This document shows positions 8,323 to 17,969 of a DNA stretch of 41,258 nt, one piece after another (the first letter of the stretch is position 1; every line of letters starts with the position of its first letter). This stretch comes from Planctomycetaceae bacterium. Lineage in GTDB: Bacteria > Planctomycetota > Planctomycetia > Pirellulales > UBA1268. The notes below the pieces were generated by a model that worked only from the letters and a program-made list of their open reading frames with translations, had not been told where the DNA came from and searched no databases. The position numbers and the translations under genes were made by a program. The DNA lies in assembly GCA_947453375.1 (NCBI GenBank), contig CANGGT010000011.1, forward strand, positions 1-41,258, given 5' to 3'.

Positions 8323-10697
8323 ACCGCCGTGCGCTGAGACTCCTCCTCGCGATCACCGCCATCGTCGCTGCCGCGGCAAGCCCGGCCGCGGAGCCGCTCG
8401 ACGGCTTCGACGCCGCCTGGCATCGGGCCACGACGCACGACACGCGTGCAGGCGGCCTCGTCTACCGGCACTCCATCGAGCCGCGCTGGATCGACGACGG
8501 CGCCGTCCTCGTCTACCGGGTGCGGACCGGTGCCTACGCCTACGAGGTGGTCCGGGTCGACTGTCGCTCAGGTGTTCGAGAGGTCCTCGCCCCGGACGAT
8601 CCCCGCGCCGTCGAGCTGCGCTCCTCAGGCGCGCGGCGCCTGCGCCTCGATCGCCCCCTTCGCAGCGGCAACGGGCCCGAGACGTCGATCCGGCTCGAGA
8701 ATGCAACGAGCGAGGAACTGAAGATCGTCTGGATCGACGGCGGCGGCGAGCGCCACGCCTACGCGCCCCTCGCCCCCGGTGCCTCACGCGATCAGCACAC
8801 CTTCGCCGGCCATGTGTGGGGCTTCGAGCGCGGCGACGGCACGCTCTTGGCCGCCGCGGCGGCCGATTCCGGCGGACCGACCTTCCGCATCAACTCCCTC
8901 GAGCCCGACATCGTGCCGCACGGGAGCCGCGGATCGGGCGAGCGACGCCGGCCCCAGGCCCTGGAGCCCGCCGCCGGCCCCCCGCGTGCCGAGGTGATCC
9001 TCCGCGACGGCGATCTCGTGGCGAAGCGCGCCGACGGCACAGAAAAGCCACTCACGACCGGGGCGACGAATGGTTTCCATTTCACCGACGAACGCTTCGT
9101 CTCTCCCGACGGCCGGTGGATGATCGCGATCAAGCTGCGCGAAGGGGAGCACCGCCGGGTGACGCTCGTCGAATCGACGCCGAAAGACCAGCCTCAGCCA
9201 CGGGTGATCGAGTTTCGCTACGACAAGCCGGGGGACCGGATCGACGAGCGCTTTCCACACCTCTTCGATCTCGACGCCCTCGCCGAAGTGCCGCTCGACG
9301 AATCGCTGTTCGCCACCCCCTGGGAGATCTCCGACTTCCTCTGGCTCCCCGATAGTTCGTCGTTTCTCTTCCGTTACAACGAGCGCGGCCACCGTGTCAT
9401 GCGGATCGTGCGGATCGACGTCCCCACCGGACGCGTCGCGGCCGTCATCGACGAACAGAGCGATACCTTCATCGACTGGGTCAACCGGTCCTGGCTCCGC
9501 TCTCTCCCCGCCGAGGGGAAGCTCCTTTGGAGCAGCGAGCGGAGCGGCTGGCATCAGCTTTATTCCATCGATATCGCCACCGGCGCCACGACGCCGATCA
9601 CGGCGGGGGAGTGGGTGGTGCGGAACGTGGTGGAGGTCGACGAGGCGAGCGGCTCCCTCGTTCTCCGTCTTTCGGGTCGCGACCCCGCCCAGAGCCCGTA
9701 TCACGTCCACTTCGCGCGGGTGAACTTCGACGGCAGCGGATTCACGATGCTCACCGAGGGGGATGGCACGCACGAGCTCACCTGGGCCCCTGATGGAAAG
9801 ACCTACATCGACCGCTGGTCGCGGGTCGATCTGCCGCCGCGGCATGAGCTGCGCCGGGCGGCCGACGGGGCGAAGCTCTGCGACCTCGAGGTGGCTGATG
9901 ACTCGGGCCTCGTCGCCACCGGCTGGCCGAAGGCGGAGCGCTTCGTCGCCAAGGGGCGCGACGGCGTCACCGACATCCACGGCATCATCCTTCGGCCGTC
10001 CACGTTCGATCCGGCCCGCCGCTACCCCGTGATCGAAAACGTCTACGCCGGTCCGCAGGACAGCCACAGCCCGGTGGCGTGGCGGCCGTCCTTCGGCTCG
10101 ATGTCGCAGCTGGCGGAGCTGGGATTTGTGGTCGTTCAGGCCGACGGCATGGGGACGGCCAATCGGAGCAAGGCGTTTCACGACGTCTGCCACAAGAATC
10201 TCGGCGACGCCGGCTTCCCCGACCGGATCGCCTGGATCCGCGCGGCGGCGGCGACGCGCCCCTGGATGGATCTCTCCCGCGTCGGCATCTACGGCGGCAG
10301 CGCCGGCGGGCAAAACGCGATGCGGGCCCTCATCGCCCACCATGACTTCTATACGGCGGCCGTCGCCGACTGTGGCTGCCACGACAATCGGATGGACAAG
10401 ATCTGGTGGAACGAGCAGTGGATGGGCTGGCCGCTCGACGCCTCGTGGGACGAAGCGTCAAACTCCGTCCAGGCCCACCGGATGAAGGGAAAGCTCTTGC
10501 TCGTCGTCGGCGAGCTCGATCAGAACGTCGATCCCGCCTCGACGATGCAGGTGGCCGCGGCGCTCGTGAAGGCCGGGAAGGATTTCGACCTGCTCGTCAT
10601 GCCGGAAACCGGCCACGGCGCCGCCGAAACCCCCTACGCCTCGAGACGCCGGGCCGAGTTTCTCTTCCGCCAGCTGGGAAGCCCCACGCCCCCCTGA
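8319..10697 (+). CDS. Second secreted S9 DPP-IV-like peptidase
   Basis: 792-residue paralogue-type S9 peptidase with a signal peptide (residues 1-24, ending SPAA). Residues about 90-160 form a DPP-IV-propeller lead-in with an insertion, the propeller continues to about 545, and the catalytic domain follows. The predicted triad is Ser661 in YGGSAGGQ, Asp734 in GELDQN and His766 in TGHG. The nucleophile elbow GGSAGG differs from the GWSYGG of its upstream neighbour, so the pair is an old divergence rather than a recent tandem copy. It starts inside the stop of the preceding gene (ATGA, 8319-8322). The stop is 8 bases from the convergent antiporter stop. Confidence 0.92.
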   Translation: MNRRALRLLLAITAIVAAAASPAAEPLDGFDAAWHRATTHDTRAGGLVYRHSIEPRWIDDGAVLVYRVRTGAYAYEVVRVDCRSGVREVLAPDDPRAVELRSSGARRLRLDRPLRSGNGPETSIRLENATSEELKIVWIDGGGERHAYAPLAPGASRDQHTFAGHVWGFERGDGTLLAAAAADSGGPTFRINSLEPDIVPHGSRGSGERRRPQALEPAAGPPRAEVILRDGDLVAKRADGTEKPLTTGATNGFHFTDERFVSPDGRWMIAIKLREGEHRRVTLVESTPKDQPQPRVIEFRYDKPGDRIDERFPHLFDLDALAEVPLDESLFATPWEISDFLWLPDSSSFLFRYNERGHRVMRIVRIDVPTGRVAAVIDEQSDTFIDWVNRSWLRSLPAEGKLLWSSERSGWHQLYSIDIATGATTPITAGEWVVRNVVEVDEASGSLVLRLSGRDPAQSPYHVHFARVNFDGSGFTMLTEGDGTHELTWAPDGKTYIDRWSRVDLPPRHELRRAADGAKLCDLEVADDSGLVATGWPKAERFVAKGRDGVTDIHGIILRPSTFDPARRYPVIENVYAGPQDSHSPVAWRPSFGSMSQLAELGFVVVQADGMGTANRSKAFHDVCHKNLGDAGFPDRIAWIRAAAATRPWMDLSRVGIYGGSAGGQNAMRALIAHHDFYTAAVADCGCHDNRMDKIWWNEQWMGWPLDASWDEASNSVQAHRMKGKLLLVVGELDQNVDPASTMQVAAALVKAGKDFDLLVMPETGHGAAETPYASRRRAEFLFRQLGSPTPP

Positions 10698-10705
10698 TCG
10701 CCCGC

Positions 10706-11953
10706 TCAGCCCTCGGCGGCCGGCACGCCACGGCGGCCGAGGATCAGCGCCAGGCCCGGCCCTGCGGCCATCGTCGTGAACACGCACATCAGCACGCAGG
10801 CGACGTAGAGGCGGAGATCGATCAGCTCGCGATCGAAAGCGGCTTGCGCCATCACGATCCCGAGGATCCCGCGGGCATTGAGGCCGCAGCCGACGGCGAG
10901 CGACTGCCGGTTGTCCATCCCCGCGAGCTTCCCGCCGACAAACACGCCGGAGATCTTCCCGAGGAAGGCGACCACGGTAATGAGGGCGACGAGCCAGGGA
11001 TCGAAGCCCTTGATGAAGTCGGCCTTGATCGCCATCGAGACGAAGAAGATCGGCGTGAACACGGCGTAGGCGAACTCCGCGATCGTGGCGAAAGGCTCAG
11101 GATGACGCTGGGCGACGTCGGCCAGCGCGATGCCGACGATGAACGCCCCGAGGAACGAATGGAGCCCGAGGTACTCCGAACCCGCCGCCCCGAGGAGCGC
11201 CAGGAGGATCACCGCCGTGATGAAGGCGCTCGGCCGTGGCATGGTGTCATGGATCCACTCCATGATCCGCGGCAGGACGAGTTTGCCGAGGAGGATCGTG
11301 CCGCCGATGAACAGGAACACCATCCCGAGGACGACGGCCCCCTGCCCTTTGGCCGTGGCATGCGGGCCGAACTCGGCGAGGATCACGGCAAAGAGCCCCC
11401 AGCCGACGAGATCGTCGACGAGCGTCGCCGACATGATCGTCCGCCCGATGTCGCTCTTGAACAGCCCCATGTCGAGGAGGATTCTCGCGATGACGGGATT
11501 GGCCGAGAGCGAGAGGAGCGAGCCCATGAACAGCGCCGTCGAGAAGCGGTCTTTCTCGGTGACGCCGATCACCATCGGGAAGACGTAGCACATGAGGAAG
11601 CCGAGGATGAGGGGGACGAACGTCCCCACCGATCCGACCGAGAGTGCCTTGCGGCCGAGGCGGCGAAACTCGCTGACAGAGATGTCGAGGCCGATCGTGA
11701 CGATGAAGAACAGCATCCCCACACGCGCGATCGCGTCGCGGGCGCTCGACACCGGCCCAGTCGGGGGGAAGAGCCAGGCGAACGTCTCCGGAGAGAGCCG
11801 GCCGAGGATCGTGGGCCCGAGGAGCAGCCCTCCGGCGATCTCGCCGACGACGGCCGGGATGCCGAGCTTCCTGGCCAGCTGCCCGAGGACGAGCGCCGTG
11901 AGGAGCATCGCCGCGAGGTGGAGCGAGAGCACCGTCCAGTCAGCCGGGGTCAT
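10706..11953 (-). CDS. CPA2-family cation:proton antiporter
   Basis: 415-residue polytopic membrane protein with about 12-13 hydrophobic segments matching Na+/H+ exchanger domain proteins. The N-terminus contains the usual GEIAGGLLLGPT motif (37-48). The ion-binding pair is Asp180-Asp181 in ATLVDDLVGW, the DD form found in electrogenic exchangers. It lacks a C-terminal TrkA-N/RCK domain, so it is the short form. Role: exchange of Na+ or K+ for H+ at the inner membrane (the ion is inferred). Start chosen at ATG 11953; the extension to 12121 adds a polar Pro/Arg-rich stretch. It is divergent from the sulfatase gene. Confidence 0.92.
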   Translation of the reverse strand: MTPADWTVLSLHLAAMLLTALVLGQLARKLGIPAVVGEIAGGLLLGPTILGRLSPETFAWLFPPTGPVSSARDAIARVGMLFFIVTIGLDISVSEFRRLGRKALSVGSVGTFVPLILGFLMCYVFPMVIGVTEKDRFSTALFMGSLLSLSANPVIARILLDMGLFKSDIGRTIMSATLVDDLVGWGLFAVILAEFGPHATAKGQGAVVLGMVFLFIGGTILLGKLVLPRIMEWIHDTMPRPSAFITAVILLALLGAAGSEYLGLHSFLGAFIVGIALADVAQRHPEPFATIAEFAYAVFTPIFFVSMAIKADFIKGFDPWLVALITVVAFLGKISGVFVGGKLAGMDNRQSLAVGCGLNARGILGIVMAQAAFDRELIDLRLYVACVLMCVFTTMAAGPGLALILGRRGVPAAEG

Positions 11954-12157
11954 GGGGCGTTGATCCGGGGAAATGTGGGTCCGGGGAAGAGGGGGGCCGC
12001 ATGGCGGCCGGGGCGCCGTGATCGGGCCAGCGCCTCGAAGATACCCGTCTAAACGACCGTTGTGTAGACAGCCTTCCGTCCGTTTTCCCCGCGCCTTCCC
12101 GGCTGACGCTGAATCTGCCACGTTTACAGCCTCAGAGAGCCCCTGAAGGAGTCGTCG

Positions 12158-14524
12158 ATGCCGATCCGTGCCCTTCCCTTGCTGGTCCGCTTAGCGCTCC
12201 TGCTCGTCGTTTTCGTCGCCGGCCTCTCCGCCGGGCTCGTCGCCGCCGAGCCGAGCGGGGCGACTCCCAGGATCCTTCCCCCCGCCCCGGCCCCGTTCCG
12301 CGGCACGATCAACCTCCGTGCCAAAGACTCGACCCCCGATTTCCCGCAGCCGATTCAGGCGCCCAAAGGCGCGCCGAACGTCCTCCTCATCCTCCTCGAC
12401 GACGTCGGCTTCGGGGCCTCGAGCGCCTTTGGCGGCCCCTGCCAGACGCCGGTCCTCGAGGCGCTTGCCAAGCGTGGTCTCCGCTACACGCAGTTTCACA
12501 CCACGGCACTTTGCAGCCCCACCCGCGCCGCCCTGATCACCGGCCGCAACCATCACGCTGTCCACTCCGCCGCGATCACCGAGGCAGCCACAGGCTTCCC
12601 CGGCTACGACTCCGTCATGCAGAAGGACACGGCAACCGTGGCCGAAGTCCTCAAGCTCAATGCCTGGAACACCGCGTGGTTCGGGAAGAACCACAACGTT
12701 CCCGATTGGCAAACGAGCCAGGCCGGGCCGTTCGATCTCTGGCCGACCGGCCTCGGCTTCGAACACTTCTTCGGTTTCATCGGTGGCGACACCCACCAAT
12801 GGCGGCCGGCAGCAATCGAGGGGACGAAGCCGGTCGAGCCCTATCTCGACAACCCCGACTATCACTTCGACGACGATCTCGCCGACCGGGCGGTGAAGTG
12901 GATCCGCACCCAGAAGGCCGTCGCCCCGGAGAAGCCCTTCTTCCTCTACTACGCACCGGGCGCCACCCACGCCCCGCACCATCCCCGCAAGGAATGGGTC
13001 GAAAAATACGCCGGCACCTTCGACGCCGGCTGGGACACGATCCGCGAGGAGACGCTCGCCCGCCAAAAAAGGCTCGGCATCGTGCCAGCCGACACGAAGC
13101 TCGTTCCCCTTGCCCCCGGCATTCCCGCCTGGAGCAGCCTCACCGCCGACCAGAAGAAGGTCTACGCCCGGATGATGGAGGTGTATGCCGGGTTCCTCGA
13201 GCAGACCGACCACAACGCCGGCCGGGTGATCGAGGCGATTGAGGCAGCCGGCGAGCTCGACAACACGCTCGTCCTCTACATCGTCGGCGACAATGGCGCG
13301 AGCGCCGAGGGGAGCGCCCAGGGGCTCCTCAACGAGATGACGTTCTTCAATGGCGTGAAAGAGGATCTCGCCAAGGTCCTCGAGCGCGTCGACGACATCG
13401 GCTCCTGGCAGACCTACAACCACTATCCCATCGGCTGGGCGCACGCGATGTGCACCCCCTTCCAGTGGACGAAGCAGATCGCCAGCCACTACGGCGGCAC
13501 GCGCAACGGCCTGGTCGTCTCCTGGCCGAAGGGGATCGCCGATTCCGGTGGCATTCGCACCCAGTGGCATCATGTCATCGACATCGTGCCGACGATCTAC
13601 GAGGCCTGCGGCGTGACCCCGCCGGAGGTCGTCAACGGCATCGGGCAAAAACCGATCGACGGCGTCAGCATGGCCTATTCGTTCGCCGATGCCCGCGCTC
13701 CGAGCCGGCGGACGACGCAGTACTTCGAGATGATCGGCAACCGGGCGATCTACCACGATGGCTGGGTCGCGTGCACGACGCCGCCGGTGCCGCCGTGGGA
13801 CCCCGCCGCCGCCGAGGTCGACGCGATCGACGGCTACCGGTGGGAGCTCTACCACACCGACGTCGACTTCTCCCAGGCGGAGGATCTCGCCGCCAGCCAG
13901 CCGGAGAAGCTCCGCGAACTCCAGCTCCTCTTCTACACCGAGGCCGCCCGCCACGACGTGCTGCCGATCGACAACAGCAAGACGGCCCGCCTCGATCCGG
14001 CCATCCGCCCGAGCCTGACGCGGGGGCGGACGAAGTTCACGTACGGCGACGGGATGACGAGGATCCCCGAGGGGGCGAGCCCCAACATGAAAAACACGTC
14101 GTTCCGGATCACCGCCGACGTTGACGTGAAGGAGAACGCCAGCGGGATGATCATCACGCAGGGGGGCTTGTTCGGCGGGATGGGCCTCTTCCTCCGGGAC
14201 GGCAAGCCGGTCTACCACTCGAACTTCGTCGACGTCGCCCACACCGAGATCGCCGGCCGCGAGCCGCTTTCGCCCGGTCGGCATGTCGTTGCCCTCCGCT
14301 TCGCCTACGACGGCGGCGGGATCGGCAAGGGAGGGACGGCAACCCTCACCGTCGACGGCAAGCCGGTCGCCGAGGGGCGGATCGAGCGGACGATCCCGAT
14401 CCGGGTGACGCTCGACGAAGGGCTCGACGTCGGCGAAGACACCGGCACGCCGGTGACGACGAGCTACGATGTCCCCTTCCGGTTCGAGGGAAATGTCGAC
14501 CGCGTCGTGATCGATCTGGAGTGA
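12158..14524 (+). CDS. Secreted type I sulfatase (arylsulfatase)
   Basis: 788-residue sulfatase with a signal peptide (residues 1-30). The sulfatase signature CSPTRAALITGR begins at Cys119; this cysteine is normally converted to formylglycine and the arginine supports it. Metal-binding Asp81-Asp82 precede it in LLDDVGFG, and GDNGAS supplies the later Asp/Asn pair. About 140 residues after the main domain form a beta-rich C-terminal region. It hydrolyses sulfate esters; the FHTTALCSPTR context and length suit arylsulfatase A-like enzymes, but the natural substrate (sulfated glycan or aryl sulfate) is unknown. No maturase is encoded here. A GGAG site lies just before ATG 12158. An OPT transporter gene follows after 28 bases. 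Confidence 0.94.
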   Translation: MPIRALPLLVRLALLLVVFVAGLSAGLVAAEPSGATPRILPPAPAPFRGTINLRAKDSTPDFPQPIQAPKGAPNVLLILLDDVGFGASSAFGGPCQTPVLEALAKRGLRYTQFHTTALCSPTRAALITGRNHHAVHSAAITEAATGFPGYDSVMQKDTATVAEVLKLNAWNTAWFGKNHNVPDWQTSQAGPFDLWPTGLGFEHFFGFIGGDTHQWRPAAIEGTKPVEPYLDNPDYHFDDDLADRAVKWIRTQKAVAPEKPFFLYYAPGATHAPHHPRKEWVEKYAGTFDAGWDTIREETLARQKRLGIVPADTKLVPLAPGIPAWSSLTADQKKVYARMMEVYAGFLEQTDHNAGRVIEAIEAAGELDNTLVLYIVGDNGASAEGSAQGLLNEMTFFNGVKEDLAKVLERVDDIGSWQTYNHYPIGWAHAMCTPFQWTKQIASHYGGTRNGLVVSWPKGIADSGGIRTQWHHVIDIVPTIYEACGVTPPEVVNGIGQKPIDGVSMAYSFADARAPSRRTTQYFEMIGNRAIYHDGWVACTTPPVPPWDPAAAEVDAIDGYRWELYHTDVDFSQAEDLAASQPEKLRELQLLFYTEAARHDVLPIDNSKTARLDPAIRPSLTRGRTKFTYGDGMTRIPEGASPNMKNTSFRITADVDVKENASGMIITQGGLFGGMGLFLRDGKPVYHSNFVDVAHTEIAGREPLSPGRHVVALRFAYDGGGIGKGGTATLTVDGKPVAEGRIERTIPIRVTLDEGLDVGEDTGTPVTTSYDVPFRFEGNVDRVVIDLE

Positions 14525-14552
14525 CGTAACGGCATTCACCACGGGAGGATCG

Positions 14553-16541
14553 ATGGCCATCGAGCAGCTGACCCCGGAGCAGGCCCGCGACTGGACGGCC
14601 GAGGAGAAGGATCGCTGGTGGCTGGCGAAGGTCTACCGCGGTGACATGCCGCAGCTCACGCTCCGAGCCGGCGCCACCGGCTTCCTCCTCGGCGGCATCC
14701 TCTCCGCCACGAATCTCTACATCGGGGCGAAGACCGGCTGGACGCTCGGCGTCGGGCTGACGAGCGTGATCCTCGCCTACGCCTCCTTCCGGATCCTCTC
14801 GAAGGTCGGCGTCCGTGATCTCACGATCCTCGAGAACAACGCCGCGCAGAGCGTCGCCACCGCCGCCGGCTACATGACCGGGCCGCTCATCTCCGGGATG
14901 GCGGCCTACATGTGGATCGAGGACACGATCATCCCCTGGTGGCAGATGGCGGCCTTCAACGTCGTCCTCTCGCTCCTCGGCGTCCTCGTCGCCTTCCCGA
15001 TGAAGCGCCGGTTCATCAACGACGAGCAACTCCCCTTCCCCGAGGGGCAGGCCTGCGGCGTCGTCCTCGACACCCTCTACAGCGGCAGCGGCGACTCCGG
15101 GATGGCTCAGGCCAGAGCCCTGGTCACCGCGGGCGCCCTCTCCGGCTGCCTCGAGGGGCTGAAAGGAGAAAACCTCATGCGGCTCCTCCAGGAGCGGATT
15201 CTCGGATTCGCCTCCTCCTTCCACCTCCCCCACGCGCTCGACGAGTGGTACTACGCGCTGGTCGAAAAGAAGCTCCTGCCGATGCCGACGCTCGCGAAGG
15301 TGCCGCTTCCGCAGCTCGGTCTCACCTTTCTCCCCCTCGACATCGCGATGTTCGGCGCCGGCGGGCTGATGGGGATTCGCGCGGCGGGGAGCATGATGCT
15401 CGGCATGCTCTTGAACTTCGCGGTCATCGTGCCCTGGATGATCGCCACCGGGAATCTCCCCCCGCGCGCCGACGGCACCTACAGCCGGATCCACGTCGTC
15501 AACACCTGGTCGCTGTGGTGGGGGATCACGATCATGGTCGTGGCCTCGCTCGTCAGCCTGTTCGCCAAGCCGGAGGTGTTCACGAAGGCCTTCGAAGCGT
15601 TCCGCGGCACGAAGGAAGACGGGCCGAAACAGGCCGATCCCCTCGCCGCGATCGAGCTTCCCAACCGGCTCTCCCTCGTCGGCATCCCGATCCTCGGGGC
15701 CCTCGGGGCAGCGATGGCGCAGGCCTGGTTCGGCGTGCCGTTTCTCTACGGCCTCTCGGCCGTGCCGCTCGTGGCCGTGCTCACGCTCATCGCGGCGTCG
15801 AGCACGGGACTGACGAGCATCACCCCGACAGGCTCGCTCTCGAAGATCCCGCAGTTCATCTACGGCGCGCTCGACCCCAAGCACGCCCCGACGAATCTCA
15901 TGACCGGGGTGATGTGCGTCGAGGTGGCGAGCAACGCGAGCAACCTCCTCATGGACATCAAGCCGGGCTACATGCTCGGGGCGAAGCCGAGGCAACAGGC
16001 CGTTGCCCACTGCATCGGGATCTTCGCTGGCGCCCTCGCCAGCGCCCCCCTCTTCAATCTCCTCTTCCTCTCCGACTACAAGCCGGGGATGCGCGTCCAG
16101 GATGCGATGGTCCAGGAAGGGGGGCAGTTCGGCTTCCCCTCGGCGATGCAGTGGAAGGGGGTTTCGGAGCTCGTCTCGGCGGTGTTCGGCGGCGATTCCG
16201 GCACGCTCCTCACCCCGTCGATCAAGATCTCGATCGCGATCGCCGTCGTGGCGGGCATCGTTCTGGAACTCGTGCGAATGCGATCGGGGGGGAAGTTTCC
16301 CTTGAGCCCGTTGTCGATCGGCCTCGGCGTTGTCCTCACCCCCGACTCGGTGATGGCGATGTTTCTCGGCGCCCTGTTCTTCACCGTCATGAAGTCGAGG
16401 TACGGGAAATCGCCTGAGAGCACCGGCCACCGGCTGTGGATCGGTTCGCACGAGCCGATCTGCGCCGGTCTGATCGCCGGGGCGGCGCTCGTCGGGATCT
16501 CCGACATCCTCGTCAAGGTGTTCCTGTCGCCGGCGGCGTGA
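14553..16541 (+). CDS. OPT-family transporter
   Basis: 662-residue polytopic membrane protein of the oligopeptide transporter (OPT/YSL) family. It has about 14-16 hydrophobic segments and the characteristic early region LRAGATGFLLGGILSATNLY followed by NNAAQSVATAAG. Members import peptides or metal-chelator complexes across the inner membrane with protons. A GGGAGG ribosome site stands 4 bases before ATG 14553. The gene follows the sulfatase by 28 bases on the same strand, so the two are probably co-transcribed. Its 3' end overlaps the convergent CDF gene by 29 bases. The substrate is not evident. Confidence 0.92.
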   Translation: MAIEQLTPEQARDWTAEEKDRWWLAKVYRGDMPQLTLRAGATGFLLGGILSATNLYIGAKTGWTLGVGLTSVILAYASFRILSKVGVRDLTILENNAAQSVATAAGYMTGPLISGMAAYMWIEDTIIPWWQMAAFNVVLSLLGVLVAFPMKRRFINDEQLPFPEGQACGVVLDTLYSGSGDSGMAQARALVTAGALSGCLEGLKGENLMRLLQERILGFASSFHLPHALDEWYYALVEKKLLPMPTLAKVPLPQLGLTFLPLDIAMFGAGGLMGIRAAGSMMLGMLLNFAVIVPWMIATGNLPPRADGTYSRIHVVNTWSLWWGITIMVVASLVSLFAKPEVFTKAFEAFRGTKEDGPKQADPLAAIELPNRLSLVGIPILGALGAAMAQAWFGVPFLYGLSAVPLVAVLTLIAASSTGLTSITPTGSLSKIPQFIYGALDPKHAPTNLMTGVMCVEVASNASNLLMDIKPGYMLGAKPRQQAVAHCIGIFAGALASAPLFNLLFLSDYKPGMRVQDAMVQEGGQFGFPSAMQWKGVSELVSAVFGGDSGTLLTPSIKISIAIAVVAGIVLELVRMRSGGKFPLSPLSIGLGVVLTPDSVMAMFLGALFFTVMKSRYGKSPESTGHRLWIGSHEPICAGLIAGAALVGISDILVKVFLSPAA

Positions 16542-17418
16542 ACGGCTCGATGTGGATGAAGGCATCGGCGATCCGCAGTGGCGCTGCCCGCAGGGCCGCG
16601 CGCACCTTCCCACCGACCACGTGCCCGGCGGCCACGCTCGCGTCACCGTCGACCTCGACGTGCAGTTCGACGAAGTAGGCCGTGCCGCTCTTGCGGATCC
16701 GGCACTTCTCCACGGCCCGCACCCCCTCGATGCCGAGGGCAAGTTCGCGCACCCGGTGCTCGAAGGCCTTCGGCGGGGCGGCGTCGAGGAGATCGCGCAC
16801 CGCCATCCCCATGAGCTTCACGCCGCTGACGAGGATCACGGCACAGGCGACGAGGGCCGCCCAGTCGTCGGCCGGCTCCCACCCCGGCCCGCCGACCAGG
16901 CCGATCGCGATACCGATGAAGGCGGCGATGCTCGTCAGCGCGTCGGCGCGGTGATGCCAGGCGTCGGCCTGGAGCGAGGTGCTCCCCGTCTCCGAGCCGA
17001 TGCCACCGGCCCACCGGGCCAGGCCCTCCTTGACGACGACGACGATGACGAGGACGACGAGCGTCGACCAGTGGGGGAGGTGGTGGGGCGTGCGGATCTC
17101 GCGGATGCTCTGCACGGCGATCAGCACCGCCGCCAGGATGATCGCCACCGAAGCCACGATCCCTGCCAGCGCCTCCGCCTTGCCGTAGCCATACGGGTGC
17201 CGCTCGTCGGCGGGGGCGACGGCCACCCTCAGGCCCCCCCAGACGACGAGCGACGTGACGATGTCGCTGGTCGACTCCATCCCGTCGGCGATCAGGGCGT
17301 AGGAGTTGCCGAACACCCCGGCGAGGATCTTGAGCGTCGCCAGGGCAGCGTTCACCGCCATACCGACCAGCGGCACGGAGGAGAGCGACGGCGGTGTCGA
17401 TTCGTCGGGAGGGGCCAT
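16513..17418 (-). CDS. Cation diffusion facilitator (CDF) metal-efflux transporter
   Basis: 301-residue CDF transporter with six hydrophobic segments and a C-terminal cytoplasmic ferredoxin-like domain. The membrane metal-site motifs are ADGMESTSD in helix 2 and DAWHHRAD in helix 5; a HPYGYGKAE loop lies between, as in the family. The C-terminal domain (about 210-290) ends in HVEVDGD and IHIEPF, where dimer-interface metal sites are usually found. It exports divalent metal (Zn2+, Fe2+ or Mn2+; not resolved) in exchange for H+. Start at ATG 17418 gives a normal N-terminus; the ORF continues 163 codons upstream over an Arg-rich stretch antisense to the lipoprotein gene, which I exclude. Confidence 0.92.
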   Translation of the reverse strand: MAPPDESTPPSLSSVPLVGMAVNAALATLKILAGVFGNSYALIADGMESTSDIVTSLVVWGGLRVAVAPADERHPYGYGKAEALAGIVASVAIILAAVLIAVQSIREIRTPHHLPHWSTLVVLVIVVVVKEGLARWAGGIGSETGSTSLQADAWHHRADALTSIAAFIGIAIGLVGGPGWEPADDWAALVACAVILVSGVKLMGMAVRDLLDAAPPKAFEHRVRELALGIEGVRAVEKCRIRKSGTAYFVELHVEVDGDASVAAGHVVGGKVRAALRAAPLRIADAFIHIEPFTPPATGTP

Positions 17419-17662
17419 CGCGCTGCCCTTGGAGGGAAGGCCCAAGGATACCCACCGAAGCCGACAGCCGCATTCACCCCAGATTTCCCAGTCTGGCGGA
17501 AGAAGCGGCCGGCGCGCCCACCTCGCGCTCCCCGGCCTGGCTCTCTCGTCCCTTCGCCTTGCGGCGGCAACGGCGATGTGCGATGGACCGTTCTGTTGCT
17601 CGAGCACGTGCCGACACGCGGCCACAGGTGCCCCGCCCCGGAACGAACGTCGTGGAGGATCC

Positions 17663-17923
17663 ATGTCCTTGAGAGCTACCCTGGGGATGCTCGGTATCGC
17701 CATCGCCTGCAGCGGGTGCAGCCTCGTCGAATCGTCGTCGGCCACCTGGAACAGCTGGATGGAGCGATCGAAGCGCGACGCCAACGAAGCCGTCCGCGAG
17801 ATCCGCAAGGATTGGAATCTCCACGAAGGGGAGGGAGTCGAGAACTTCGGCGGAGGGGCGACCGAGCAAGTCCGCGAACTCCGCGGCGAGATGGACCGCT
17901 CCGCCACGATGTCGACCTACTGA
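17663..17923 (+). CDS. Small predicted lipoprotein
   Basis: 86-residue protein, family not recognised. A GGAGGA ribosome site (17654-17659) precedes ATG 17663. Residues 1-19 form a hydrophobic signal followed by two candidate lipidation cysteines (Cys16 in AIAC and Cys19 in CSGC), so it is probably a lipoprotein. The mature part is short, charged and helical, with Trp-rich WNSWMERSKRDA, and resembles a coiled or amphipathic segment. The next gene also encodes a small lipoprotein 46 bases later, so the two may act together. Confidence 0.75.
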   Translation: MSLRATLGMLGIAIACSGCSLVESSSATWNSWMERSKRDANEAVREIRKDWNLHEGEGVENFGGGATEQVRELRGEMDRSATMSTY

Positions 17924-17969
17924 TCCGAGGCGTCCTCCACTCCCTTCGACCACCGGAAGTCCCCCGCGC

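Noticed and set aside
10406-12052. 548-codon plus-strand open frame
   Set aside because: Antisense to the cation antiporter, with acidic/His low-complexity composition.
12047-12069. GTCTA...TAGAC inverted repeat between the antiporter and sulfatase genes
   Set aside because: Only 5 bp with a long loop; expected by chance.
12191-14560. 789-codon minus-strand open frame
   Set aside because: Antisense to the sulfatase, whose signature and catalytic residues are intact; the frame shows no domain.
14346-16742. 798-codon minus-strand open frame
   Set aside because: Antisense to the OPT transporter; Arg/Glu-rich, no domain.
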